Below are positions 49,591 to 62,054 of a stretch of 64,000 nt of DNA, piece by piece. A program made the position numbers and the translations under genes. Each line of letters opens with the position of its first letter. Position 1 is the first letter of the stretch. The stretch is from Arion vulgaris (taxonomy: Eukaryota > Mollusca > Gastropoda > Stylommatophora > Arionidae). Below the pieces are notes generated by a model that was not told the origin of the DNA, made no database searches, and worked only from the letters and a program-made list of their open reading frames with translations. Where the stretch lies: the NCBI GenBank assembly GCA_020796225.1, contig CM036775.1, forward strand, positions 8,508,171-8,572,170. The letters run 5' to 3'.

Positions 49591-49802
49591 GGATTTGAGA
49601 AATGAAAACAGCGCCGATAAATGTGAAAAATGAACCAAAATAAATTAAAATTGTACAGAAAATGTCATACTTTCTAACCAATTCAATTAATGAGGCGACG
49701 GGTTAGGTTTGAGCGAGTATTTAAAACTTGGGTTTCCAGACCAAAGCGAATGAAACTGTCGTTTCTGCTGTAAAAATAAAATACGTCTGCTGCGTAAATG
49801 CT

Positions 49803-50455
49803 TCGCCTTCCTTTGCGTTCCCGGCCTAGACTGATGAACCAATTTTTATCATGAATTTTACTGTTATTTTTTGGGGCTCCGTTTCTACGTACAGCTTTTC
49901 GCGAAGCTCTGTGTTTGTGCCAGTACTCTTTCCTTATACCTGCTAAACGTTGACAGTCTTGCAGTGCTGTCATCCAGTGGATACCGTCACACTGCAACAT
50001 TAGGGGAAACGAAGCGGCCGACAAGCTAGCCAAAGATGGCGGGCCACTACCCCAGACTGATCTCGAGATCAGCTATGAGGAAGTCAAAACAACCATTGGT
50101 TCGCACTATCGAAGCAAATGGGCAAAAGACCACCCGCAGTACACAGACAGTGACGGATACTATGGTCTCTCTCGCAGTGAACAAGTTGCCATATTTCGCC
50201 TCCGTACCGGCCACAACAAGCTCAGAGCCCACATGTTCCATAAATTTACAATTGGCACAACTAGCCTGTGCCCATGCAATATGGCAGACATGACGGCAGA
50301 ACACGTCTTGCAAGACTGTCAACGTTTAGCAGGTATACGAAAGAGTACTGGCCACAACACACAGAGCTTCGCGAAAAGCTGTACGGAGGAACGGAGTCCC
50401 TAAAAACAACAGTAAAATTCATGATAGAAGTTGGTCCATCAGGCTAGGCCGGGAA
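49803..50455. mobile_element. Fold-back of the I-group LINE 3' end (copy 1)
   Basis: 49803-49964 is the last ~160 bp of the LINE in minus orientation (GCGTTCCCGGCCTAG … ACGTTGACAGTCTTGCA). It abuts, at about 49965, a plus-orientation stretch from the RNase H VIQWIPSHCNIRGNEAADKL block to the same 3' end at 50455. The result is ~160-bp inverted ends around an RNase H/C-terminal fragment. Confidence 0.85.
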
Positions 50456-52974
50456 CGCAAAGGAAAGGAAGTTTTCTACTGAACACTTTTTTCCCTTCTG
50501 TATACTTTTTTACCTTCTGTATACTTTTTTTTTTATTCTGTACACTTTTTTCTATTGTACACATTTTGCTTCTGCACACTTTTTCGGCTCTTAGGTCGAC
50601 CCAGCCTCAACTGGGTACCAGACATGCTCTGGGAAAGTAAAGGCGGCCGGTGTGATGTTGACCACCTCACCCATCGTGTGTCAATGAAAAATACAGGTCT
50701 AACACTGTATTGCCCTATATACCACCACAGGGTATGAACGGGTTCCTAAGAAGAATTCAACACTTTTTTCTTCTGTACACTTTTTTCTTCTGTACACTTT
50801 TTTCTTCTGTACACTTTTTTCTACTGTACACTTTTTTCTACTGTACACTTTATTTTACTGTATACTTTTTTTCTACTGTACACTTTATTTTACTGTATAC
50901 TTTTTTTCTACTGTACACTTTATTTTACTGTATACTTTTTTTCTACTGTACACTTTATTTTACTGTACACTTTTTTTCTACTGTACACTTTTTTCCTACT
51001 GTACACTTTTTTCTACTGTACACTTTTTTCTACTGTACACTTTATTTTACTGTATACTTTTTTCTACTGTACACTTTTTAAAAAATTGAATATTTGTAAA
51101 CAGTGATGAGTTTAAGAATATATTGTTTCTTATACTTCTTGTATATCTTATGTGTAGATTTTTTATGTCAACCGTATCATTTTTAGAGAAAACGGTTCAC
51201 AAGCTATACTTGTTCTTCCTTTTGTAACTAAAAAAAATGTATATACTCACTGCTCTGTACACTTTTTTCTTCTGGCCGCATTACCAGATGTTGTGTACTG
51301 TTGTATATACCATGTGTACATATTATTTATCCAAAGGAAATATATAAATTTGCAATAATAAAGCAATGTCATTTACCAGCTAGATCTTCGCTAGAGAGGG
51401 TTTTAAGTTAACCATGTAGATTCGTGACATCTAAGGAACCATTATCGGTTTTGTCGTGAGATCGTGTGAAGTCGTACATTGAAAAGTGATAATTGAGACA
51501 AGCATATGACTACATTTAGGGTCAACCAGATAGCTGTCAGCGATGCAGAAACATAACCCCGGGTAGCGAGAACGCGCCCAATTCAGAGCTGATCCCGACA
51601 TCCCCGACGAAATCGTGAGAGTAGACTACACCTCGTCAGGGCAGATCACCACACTATATTTCTACCTGCAGTGCCTTTATTGCTCATTGTGAGAGCACGG
51701 CACTTTGCGAGACCACTGTCGATGTTTTAAAATTTAAGTGACCAAATTTCACATCACGACGAGGAGCTGCGGGCTACGGACACAAACGTTACCTGCCTCT
51801 TATCGCTGGGAACCTTACCCATGTGGTGAGTACGGGAAAGACTCACACAGCCGTCGAGACTTTGTTCGCAGTAATATTTGAGACAAGCATATGACTACAC
51901 TTTTAGGTTCAACAACATATCTGTCAGCGATGCAGAAACATAACGCCGGGTAGCGAGAACGAGCTAAGAACTAACCGTCCAGAGCTTATCCCCACATCCC
52001 CGGCGAAATCGTGAAAGGGGCTACACCCCCCCAGGGTAGATCGCCACACTATATTTCTACCTGCAGAGCCTCTATTTCTCGTCGTGAGATCAGGGCTCAT
52101 TATCGAGACAATTGTCAAGTTTTTAAAATATCAGTAACGTTTCAGACGAGGAGCTGCGGACTACGGACACACAAAATTGTCTGTCTCTTATCGCTGGGAG
52201 TCTGACCCGCTGTGGCTAGCAGGGGTGAGACTCACGCAGCCGTAGAGAATATGAGCGCAAGGCGGGCGACACTGGCATTGTACGGTCACTGTCTATCTTG
52301 ATCGATGTGCAAGCCAAGAAGACACACATTGGACATGGTACACCAGATATAGTATGTTCCGGGAGTGGTTTAATGTTCGCCCGTTGTCGTATGATTACCT
52401 TTGTAAAAATGTGATTTCTGTACTTAGCCAATTTTATTCTGTTCTACGAGCGATGGTCCCCCTCCACCGTAGCTCGACTTAGGTAAGAGCTAGAGTTCTG
52501 AAATTTGGAAACCTGCTATTGTTTACTAATTCGAGTCGAACAGCAGTATTAATTTTTTTGTGGGATCAACGATTTGGTCATTTTGCTCGGGTACGAAATG
52601 GAGTAAAACTCATTAAAAAAAACTATCATTTTCATAAAAGTACGTTTTATATTCATCATCATCATCATCATCAAGTAGCTTGCCACTCCCGGAACTTGTC
52701 TCCAATGACAACAGTCCTGAAATACTATGCTCTATGCAAGTTGACCGACGTATTATATTGGATTTGAGAAATGAAAACAGCGCCGATAAATGTGAAAAAT
52801 GAACCAAAATAAATTAAAATTGTACAGAAAATGTCATACTTTCTAACCAATTCAATTAATGAGGCGACGGGTTAGGTTTGAGCGAGTATTTAAAACTTGG
52901 GTTTCCAGACCAAAGCGAATGAAACTGTCGTTTCTGCTGTAAAAATAAAATACGTCTGCTGCGTAAATGCTTCG
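50456..52974. repeat. 3.17-kb tandem unit, copy 2
   Basis: Near-identical to copy 1 from TTTTCTACTGAACAC onward; the minisatellite (50755-51080) is longer than in copy 1 (47690-47925). SINE-D-type domain 50590-50740; 375-bp repeats 51490-52245. Confidence 0.88.
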
Positions 52975-53640
52975 CCTTCCTTTGCGTTCCCGGCCTAGAC
53001 TGATGAACCAATTTTTATCATGAATTTTACTGTTATTTTTTGGGGCTCCGTTTCTACGTACAGCTTTTCGCGAAGCTCTGTGTGTTGTGGCCAGTACTCT
53101 TTCCTTATACCTGCTAAACGTTGACAGTCTTGCAGTGCTGTCATCCAGTGGATACCGTCACACTGCAACATTAGGGGAAACGAAGCGGCCGACAAGCTAG
53201 CCAAAGATGGCGGGCCACTACCCCAGACTGATCTCGAGATCAGCTAGAGAAGTCAAAACAACCATTGGTTGCACTATCGAAGCAAATGGGCAAAAGACCA
53301 CCCGCAGTACACAGACAGTGACGGATACTATGGTCTCTCTCGCAGTGAACAAGTTGCCATATTTCGCCTCCGTACCAGCCACAACAAGCTCAGAGCCCAC
53401 ATGTTCCATAAATTTACAATTGGCACAACTAGCCTGTGCCCATGCAATATGGCAGACATGACGGCAGAACACGTCTTGCAAGACTGTCAACGTTTAGCAG
53501 GTATACGAAAAGAAACTGGCCACAACACACAGAGCTTCGTGAAAAGCTGTACGGAGGAACGGAGTCCTAAAAACAACAGTAAAATTCATGATAAAAGTTG
53601 GTCCATCAGGCTAGGCCGGGAACGCAAAGGAAAGGAAGTT
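52975..53640. mobile_element. Fold-back of the I-group LINE 3' end (copy 2)
   Basis: Same structure and the same junction (GTCTTGCAGTGCTGTCATCC) as 49803-50455, with a few base losses (e.g. near 53245). The plus part still encodes FRLRTSHNKLRAHMFHKF and AEHVLQDCQRLAGIRK in one frame. Confidence 0.85.
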
Positions 53641-56125
53641 TTCTACTGAACACTTTTTTCCCTTCTGTATACTTTTTTACCTTCTGTATACTTTTTTTTT
53701 TATTCTGTACACTTTTTTCTATTGTACACATTTTGCTTCTGCACACTTTTTCGGCTCTTAGGTCGACCTAGCCTCAACTGGGTACCAGACATGCTCTGGG
53801 AAAGTAAGGCAGCCGGTGTGATGTTGACCACCTCACCCATCGTGTGTCAATGAAAAATACAGGTCTAACACTGTATTGCCCTATATACCACCACAGGGTA
53901 TGAACGGGTTCCTAGAGAATTCAACACTTTTTCTTCTGTACACTTTTTTCTTCTGTACACTTTTTCTTCTGTACACTTTTTTCTACTGTACACTTTTTTC
54001 TACTGTACACTTTATTTTACTGTATACTTTTTTTCTACTGTACACTTTATTTTACTGTATACTTTTTTTCTACTGTACACTTTATTTTACTGTATACTTT
54101 TTTTCTACTGTACACTTTATTTTACTGTACCTTTTTTCTACTGTACACTTTTTCCTACTGTACACTTTTTTCTACTGTACACTTTTTCTACTGTACACTT
54201 TATTTTACTGTATACTTTTTTCTACTGTACACTTTTTAAAAAATTGAATATTTGTAAACAGTGATGAGTTTAAGAATATATTGTTTCTTATACTTCTTGT
54301 ATATCTTATGTGTAGATTTTTTATGTCAACCGTATCATTTTTAGAGAAAACGGTTCACAAGCTATACTTGTTCTTCCTTTTGTAACTAAAAAAAATGTAT
54401 ATACTCACTGCTCTGTACACTTTTTTCTTCTGGCCGCATTACCAGATGTTGTGTACTGTTGTATATACCATGTGTACATATTATTTATCCAAAGGAAATA
54501 TATAAATTTGCAATAATAAAGCAATGTCATTTACCAGCTAGATCTTCGCTAGAGAGGGTTTTAAGTTAACCATGTAGATTCGTGACATCTAAGGAACCAT
54601 TATCGGTTTTGTCGTGAGATCGTGTGAAGTCGTACATTGAAAAGTGATAATTGAGACAAGCATATGACTACATTTAGGGTCAACCAGATAGCTGTCAGCG
54701 ATGCAGAAACATAACCCGGGTAGCAGAACGCGCCCAATTCAGAGCTGATCCCGACATCCCCGACGAAATCGTGAGTGAGACTACACCTCGTCAGGGCAGA
54801 TCACCACACTATATTTCTACCTGCAGTGCCTTTATTGCTCATTGTGAGAGCACGGCACTTTGCGAGACCACTGTCGATGTTTTAAAATTTAAGTGACCAA
54901 ATTTCACATCACGACGAGGAGCTGCGGGCTACGGACACAAACGTTACCTGCCTCTTATCGCTGGGAACCTTACCCATGTGGTGAGTACGGGAAAGACTCA
55001 CACAGCCGTCGAGACTTTGTTCGCAGTAATATTTGAGACAAGCATATGACTACACTTTTAGGTTCAACAACATATCTGTCAGCGATGCAGAAACATAACG
55101 CCGGGTAGCGAGAACGAGCTAAGACTAACCGTCAGAGCTTATCCCCACATCCCCGGCGAAATCGTGAAAAGGGACTACGCCAGGGTAGATCGCCACACTA
55201 TATTTCTACCTGCAGAGCCTCTATTTCTCGTCGTGAGATCAGGGCTCATTATCGAGACAATTGTCAAGTTTTTAAAATATCAGTAACGTTTCAGACGAGG
55301 AGCTGCGGACTACGGACACACAAAATTGTCTGTCTCTTATCGCTGGGAGTCTGACCCGCTGTGGCTAGCAGGGATGAGACTCACGCAGCCGTAGAGAATA
55401 TGAGCGCAAGGCGGGCGACACTGGCATTGTACGGTCACTGTCTATCTTGATCGATGTGCAAGCCAAGAAGACACACATTGGACATGGTACACCAGATATA
55501 GTATGTTCCGGGAGTGGTTTAATGTTCGCCCGTTGTCGTATGATTACCTTTGTAAAAATGTGATTTCTGTACTTAGCCAATTTTATTCTGTTCTACGAGC
55601 GATGGTCCCCCTCCACCGTAGCTCGACTTAGGTAAGAGCTAGAGTTCTGAAATTTGGGAAAACCCGCTATTGTTTACTAATTCGAGTCGAACAGCAGTAT
55701 TAATTTTTTTGTGGGATCAACGATTCGGTCATTTTGCTCGGTTACGAATGGAGTAAAACTCATTAAAAAAAACGATATCATTTTCATAAAAGTACGTTTT
55801 ATATTCATCATCATCATCATCATCAAGTAGCTTGCCACTCCCGGAACTTGTCTCCAATGACAACAGTCCTGAAATACTATGCTCCATGCAAGTTGACCGG
55901 CGTATTATATTGGATTTGAGAAATGAAAACAGCGCCGATAAATGTGAAAAATGAACTAAAATAAATTAAAATTGTACAGGAAATGTCACCAGTGCTACAT
56001 ACTTTCTAACCAATTCAATTAATGAGGCGACTGGTTAGATTTGAACTTGAGTTTCCATACCAAAGCGAATGAAACTGTCGTTTCTGCTGTAAAAATAAAA
56101 TACGTCTGCTACGTAAATGCGTTGG
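53641..56125. repeat. 3.17-kb tandem unit, copy 3 (terminal)
   Basis: Matches copies 1 and 2 through GTCTGCTACGTAAATGCG at about 56120. Instead of a fold-back it then continues into a 50-bp array. It contains the SINE-D-type domain 53755-53905, minisatellite 53920-54235 and 375-bp repeats 54655-55395. It is more diverged near its right end. Confidence 0.85.
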
Positions 56126-56149
56126 TTGTTCTTCAACACAAATGCTGTG

Positions 56150-56492
56150 TTTACATTTTGTAACTAACTAATATGACTATCACGTGTGTGTTGACGAGGT
56201 TTACATTTTGTAACTAACTAATATAACTGTCACGTGTGTGTTGATGAGGTTTACATTTTGTAACTAACTAATATAACTGTCACGTGTGTGTTGATGAGGT
56301 TTACATTTTGTAACTAATATGACTATCACGTGTGTGTTGACGAGGTTTACATTTTGTAACTAACTAATATAACTGTCACGTGTGTGTTGACGAGGTTTAC
56401 ATTTTGTAACTAACTAATATGACTATCACGTGTGTGTTGACGAGGTTTACATTTTGTAACTAACTAATATAACTGTCACGTGTGTGTTGACG
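56150..56492. repeat. 50-bp tandem array, 7 copies
   Basis: Unit GTTTACATTTTGTAACTAAC … CACGTGTGTGTTGACGAG; one copy lacks 4 bp. Confidence 0.95.
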
Positions 56493-57066
56493 AGAAGAAT
56501 GAACATCTACGGACAGACAGGAAGAATGAACTATCACGGACAGACAGGAAGAATGAACATCTACGACAGACAGGAAGAATGAACATCTACGGACAGACAG
56601 GAAGAATGAACATCTACGGACAGACAGGAAGAATGAACATCTACGGACAGACAGGAAGAATGAACATCTACGGACAGACAGGAAGAATGAACATCTACGG
56701 ACAGACAGGAAGAATGAACATCTACGGACAGACAGGAAGAATGAACATCTACGGACAGACAGGAAGAATGAACATCTACGGACAGACAGGAAGAATGAAC
56801 ATCTACGGACAGACAGGAAGAATGAACATCTACGGACAGACAGGAAGAATGAACATCTACGGACAGACAGGAAGAATGAACATCTACGGACAGACAGGAA
56901 GAATGAACATCTACGGACAGACAGGAAGAATGAACATCTACGGACAGACAGGAAGAATGAACATCTACGGACAGACAGGAAGAATGAACATCTACGGACA
57001 GACAGGAAGAATGAACATCTACGGACAGACAGGAAGAATGAACATCTACGGACAGACAGGAAGAAT
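56493..57066. repeat. 27-bp minisatellite, 21 copies
   Basis: Unit GAAGAATGAACATCTACGGACAGACAG; 27 is a multiple of 3, so frames stay open on both strands (RMNIYGQTG; SSCLSVDVH). The first three copies are diverged and the rest almost identical. No start context or splice signal supports a protein. Confidence 0.96.
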
Positions 57067-57134
57067 TGTTAGCGACACAAATCATAAACGCTGACCGATA
57101 AACTAAAAATAGCTCTTACATATTCTTTCTTTGT

Positions 57135-57330
57135 TTCCCTTTTTTCTCGCTCCATAACGACCACTCTATCATTTGTATGTGATCTGAGCCTAAGAGCGAT
57201 TAACGATGTGCCAGTTATGCGCCTACCAATAGGCCAGCTAATCCTATTTCTGCGATGCTTTTTATTTACTAGGGTAACTTCCCTCGACCTGACCACTACA
57301 TCAGTCGCCTCTTACGACATGCCTTGAAGG
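57135..57330 (+). repeat. Dispersed repeat SINE-C, copy 4
   Basis: GTATGTGATCTGAGCCTAAG, GTGCCAGTTATGCGCCTAC and TCAGTCGCCTCTTACGACAT. Confidence 0.7.
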
Positions 57331-57344
57331 TCCTTAATCCCTAA

Positions 57345-57745
57345 ACAACACACACATTTCCTGGCCGAAGCCCGCAAAAATTATGCCCAAAGTTCAAAAG
57401 CCAAAGCGTCTCATGAAACAAAACTCTGTCCTCCCTCGCAGGGAACCGCTGCTGCCTTGTAGTTTATGGTTGGGGGCAACCAAAGGCTAGCGGAGCAAAC
57501 CGTAAAAAAATCTGAACGAACGAAAAACCAAGGTGTTCATTAAAACGACCGGTTGTGGGAAGACAGCCTCATAAGGCCGGGAGGGCAGGCCGTCTGGGTC
57601 GCTGCCGGAAAGAAAATGGCAACTCACTGCCTTGTGGATTTTGGCTGGAGACAGTCGAAGGCTAACGGAGAGCGTACCCAGTAAACGTTGTTTGAAATCT
57701 GATGCACGCCCGAAAGATAAGCACCAGTGCTCAAAACGGCACTAA
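57345..57745 (+). repeat. Dispersed repeat T (T1 inner part plus T2)
   Basis: 57345-57400 (CACATTTCCTGGCCGAAGCC, GCCCAAAGTTCAAAAG) matches the inverse of 61640-61700; 57420-57745 matches T2. This joins the T1 and T2 blocks into one family. Confidence 0.65.
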
Positions 57746-57984
57746 AAGTGTAACGTAGCTACCCATGCTAAGGCTGCATGGACCAATTTTTTTCATGAAT
57801 ATGTCTTTTAATAATGAATCTCGATATGGTTTCTACGCCTGAGAAGACCCGCCGGGCAGGACGAGTGTCGGGCCCCATGCCTCGAAGGGGCCCGTTTTAT
57901 GCTACCGACGGTCCCCGCCCTCCAACTCGGCACAGCAGCGAACGAGGTAACCGGGTTAAAGTTACTGGTTCGATACGGTAGAGT

Positions 57985-60900
57985 ATTGGCCATCAAAAAT
58001 TAAATATCACCCAATGGAATGCGGAAGGTATCCATTACAAGAAGCAAGCACTCGCAATAAGACTTGCAGAAGACGATATAGATGTTTCGTGCATCGGAAA
58101 CGCATCTAAATACCAAGCACAGATTCGAGATTAAAAGTTGCAAACCTTCAGAACAGATAGAGAAGGGCACAAGGTGGAGTCCTCACCCTAGTTAGAAATG
58201 GCATTCCAACCAAGCAGATGGAAGGAACAAATGGAAGCGCCGGCGCAGTAGAGATCATAGGCGTTCAAATCACGTGTACCGACATACAGATTCTTCTGTA
58301 TAACCTTTACTGTCAAAGTTACACCCCGCTGTCACTCGAAACAATGAATATCAGTGACACTTCATGCATTGTGGTCGGCGATTTCAATAGCCACTCTGAG
58401 AGATGGGGCTACCCCGAAACAAACAGCAGAGGCGTAGAGGTAGAAGACTGGGAGATAGAGAACAACCTGTTCCTTATCAATGCCGCAGACGATCCACCAA
58501 CCTTCTACTCGAGAACGTGGCATACAACGAGTACCCCGGACTTGGCCTTCCCAACAAGCGACCTATCCACCAAAATGCTCCTTACGGTTACCCAGCAACT
58601 AGGAGACAGTGACCATAGACCTGTCAAACTGAAAATAAACCTCAATTTCGTACCAGAGCCTAAAATGTGGTTGCCACGGTGGAACTATAAGAGAGCAAAT
58701 TGGAAGCAGTATGGGGCACTGACTGATGCAAATGTTGAACGAATCAACATGCATGAATAGAAAAACATGCGAATCGTGGCAAGGGAACTGTCACAAGCAA
58801 TCCTGAAAGCGGCACTGGGAACCATCCCTAGAGGCGCACGAAGGATTACAAGCCATACTGGACAGCAGAGGTTCAGAAGCTTGAAAAGACCTTGAGAAGA
58901 CAAGGAGTGAGGCAGAACAGGCACAGTCAGTAGGCAGCCAATACTGCCTACAAGGCGGCAGCAGCAAAATACAGAAGGGAGGTCAAACGAGCGGAGCGAC
59001 AGAGTTGGGTTAAAACAACCGAATCTCTGAACCTCGATAGGACAGCCATAAACTGTGAAGCTTGCCAAAGCGCTAAATGATGAAACACCAGCAGACCACA
59101 AATAGTCATCGAACAAGAAAAGAAGATGTCCTCGGGTAGGGAAGCAGCAAACATTCTAATGCAAAAATATGCCGAAGTCAGCAGAGTAAGCATAGCAAGA
59201 GAAAAAGTCGATGCCACCAAAAGAAAAGCACGGGCTCTACAAGGCGAGCCAAGAAAGTCGATAGTCACCTAACGGACATATTCACCAGTAACGAGTAGGA
59301 ACAGACTTTAAGGGACCTGAAACTCAGAAAGTCGCAGGGCAAAGATGGGATTGCCAATGAGATGCTTAAAACTTGGGTAACAGAGCAAATGCCGCTCTAT
59401 TGTCCGTTCTCAACATGTCGTGGAGAACAGGCATAGTACCACAAGAATGGAAAGAAGCAATCATTGTACCCATCCTAAAACCAGGCAAAAACAAACTCGA
59501 CCCAGCGAGTTACAGACCAATAAGCCTCCTAAGCTGCACGGGCAACTATGGAATGTATGGTGAACAAACGGTTATCTTGGCACCTGAAAGCAAAGGGCTG
59601 CTTATGGCACAACAAGGAGGTTTTCGGAGATACAGATCCACAGAGGATCAAGTAACATACATTGTCCAGGAAATCGAGGATGGTTTCCAAGAAAAGAAAC
59701 AGATACTGGCGGTCTTGGTAGATATGGAGAAGGCGTTGGACACAGTCTGGAAAGGACTAAGGTTGAAACTCCTCACCCGCGGCGTAAAGGGAAGAATGTA
59801 CAATTGGCTTGATAGATACCTAGAGAACAGAACAGCAAGAGTTCAGGATAAAGGGTACAAAAGCATGAAGTCAATACTGGAGCAAGAGTCCCCCAGGAGG
59901 AGTGCTCTCACCATCTCTTTCTAATCTTCGTCAATGACATTGCAACATGCCTCCCAGAATGAGTACACTCTGCCATGTATGCCGACGACTTGAATATGGG
60001 CGCGAGAAGAGTCAATGCCCACAGCAGAAAATCGACTGCAAGCTACGTTAAATAACCTTAAAGTGTGGTCAGCAAAGTGGAATATGAAAATAAATCCTTC
60101 AAAGACGACTTACACTGTGTTCTCCCAGAACAACAAGGATTACAAGATAACGCTTAAAGTCAATGGGCAGAACCTTCCGGAATGCAAACCCCAACTACCT
60201 AGGAGTCACACTCGACAGAAAGCTGACTTGGTGCACCCAGATCGAAAATGCTACAGCAAAAGCAGTTCATAGGCTCACAATGATCGTAAACTCCAGGTTC
60301 CACGTGGAGCAAACGCCAGAATTCTCAAGACACTTTACTCTGGTAGAGTGCGACCGATCCTAGAGTGAGTATGGCAGCTTGGAGCAATGCATCTAACAGC
60401 AATTTGAAAAAGTGAGCAATAGTCAGAGCCGTGCAATGCGTATCATCACTGGAGCCATGAAGTCCACGCCCTTCAAGGCAATGGAGACAATCACCAGCAT
60501 CCAACAAATGACTGACCGAAGTGACAAAAAGTAGTAGTACTTGCAGAAAAACTCAAACGGCTCGAATCTCATCCAATGCATGAAAGAATGTATGAATTCT
60601 GAAAGAGGAGAATACAGAGATCTAACTTTGTTAAAATCTCTAAGGCACTGACTGCAGACCATCCAGTCTTTTCCAAATGCAAAGTCAAACTAATCCCGGC
60701 AATCGACAAGTGCCCAATGGAAAACCTAAATGCCAGAACTAGAGAATCAATCCCAGGCATACTGAACAAGGGAGCAAAAAAACCTCCAAGAAAAATTGCA
60801 ACAGAAGAGTACATAGAATCAGAGTACCCTGAAAATGAGTGGACGCACGTCTACACGGACAGATCGGCAAATAACGCAATAAGCGATGGCGGAGAGGGAA

Positions 60901-61640
60901 TAGTGCTTAAAATATCAAAGAAAGTCACGGTCAAGAAAGCGATTGCAACTGGCAAACACTCGAATAACTACCGAGCAGAGGCAGAGGCAATCAAAGAGGC
61001 AGCCGAAATGATCTTGGAGAGAAGAAACACTACACGCAACAAGGTCGTGATATTCACCGATGATCTATCGGTCATCACGGCATCAAATCGTTAGAAAACT
61101 GAGATGAATGAGCTCAAATGTCCCTCGCTGAACTAACGAGTTCACTCAAACTGCACATCATCCAGTGGATACCGTACACTGCAAGTTAGGAAACGAAGCA
61201 GCCGACAAGCTAGCCAAAGAGGGCGGGCGACTACCTCAGACTGATCTCGAGATCAGTTAGAGGAATCAAAACAACCATCGGTTCGCACTATAGAAGCAAA
61301 TGGGCAAAAAACCACCCTCAGTACACAGACAGTGACGGATACTATGATCTCTCTCGAAGTGAACAAGTTGCCATATTTCGCCTCGTCCGACACAACAAGC
61401 TCAGAGTCCACATGTTCCATAAATTTAAAATTGGCACAACTAGCCTGTGCCCCTGCAAATAGCAGACATGACGCAGAACATGTCTTGCAAGACTATAGCA
61501 GGTATAAGGAAAGTCATGGCACACACAGAGCTTCGCGAAAAGCTGTACGGAGGAACGGAGTCCCTTAAAATCACAGTAAAATTCATGATAAAAATTGGTT
61601 CATCAGTCTAGGCCGGGAACGCAAAGGAGAAGAAGTTCCT
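57985..61640 (+). mobile_element. Nearly full-length I-group LINE (endonuclease-RT-RNase H-end)
   Basis: APE-type endonuclease: ITQWNAEGIHYKKQALAIRL (57990), CIVVGDFNSHSERWGYPETN (58365-58425), STPDLAFPTS, and GDSDHRPVKL (58600), including the catalytic DFN and SDH blocks. RT: VPQEWKEAIIVPILKPGKNK, YRPISLLSCTG, AQQGGFRRYRSTEDQVTYIV, YADD-like block shifted at 59975, WNMKINPSKT. RNase H: YTDRSANNAISDGG (60855; Gly to Arg next to the Asp), NNYRAEAEAIKEAAEM, FTDDLSVIT, NEAADKLAKEG (frame-shifted). C-terminal end to GGCCGGGAACGCAAAGGAGA at 61635. Several frame shifts, so inactive. 57780-57984 may be the end of ORF1. Confidence 0.9.
58218..58760 (+). pseudogene. APE-type endonuclease part of the 57985-61640 LINE
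   Basis: An intact 180-codon stretch carries VVGDFNSHSERWGY, STPDLAF and GDSDHRPV, the C-terminal half of an APE-type endonuclease. These enzymes nick the target DNA to prime reverse transcription. The N-terminal half (57985-58200) is in another frame with stops, so the domain is broken. Confidence 0.82.
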
Positions 61641-61649
61641 TTTGAACAT

Positions 61650-62045
61650 GGGCTTATTTTGCGGGCTTCGCCTGGAAATGTGTGCGATTGTTCAGGGATT
61701 TCCAGCCCATGCATTGCTTTTCTGAGTTCACACTGCCAACACTGATATTTTCGCGGACGCTCGCAAGCTGCTGTTTCGTGCTTTTGAACTTGGGCATATT
61801 TTAGCGGACATCGGCCAGGAGATGCGTGCTTTGTTCAGGATTTTCGGCCACTGCACTGCTTTTTCGTGTTTGCACTTCTACCTTACTTGTAGGTCTCCCC
61901 GATCCCTGACGCTTAGACAGACCGGAACCTAAGTCTGTTTCCAGGGTCACCACGTGGAGGTTGGGCAGGGTCTTGGTTAGCGCGCCCCTTCGCTAACCGT
62001 GGCTTTTGTTACCGCCATGACCACCAGCCTTTGAACCCACAAGCT
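61650..62045 (-). repeat. Dispersed repeat T1, copy 3
   Basis: Inverse of 245-525 over 61785-62040, and continuing to AACATGGGCTTATTTTGCGG at 61647, which matches 57345-57400 inverted. It lies between two LINE copies that face it with their 3' ends. Confidence 0.75.
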
Positions 62046-62054
62046 AAATCTTCT

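Larger units (their letters stand above)
47400..49802. repeat. 3.17-kb tandem unit, copy 1 (non-LINE part)
   Basis: Order: T-rich TATACTTTTT block; SINE-D-type 3' domain at 47510-47655; TGTACACTTTTTTCTAC minisatellite 47690-47925; unassigned 47930-48250; two ~375-bp direct repeats 48330-49075; unassigned; truncated LINE tail at 49485-49578. Copies 2 and 3 follow at an offset of 3149-3169 bp. Short minus frames (e.g. 49263-49048) are identical in all copies and not convincingly coding. Confidence 0.85.

Noticed and set aside
49803..50455. Twin-primed LINE insertion
   Set aside because: Twin priming inverts the 5' part of the insert; here the 3' end is present in both orientations, so it does not fit.
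56480..57094. 204-codon plus and 174-codon minus ORFs
   Set aside because: 27-bp array artefacts open on both strands at once, which argues against coding on either.
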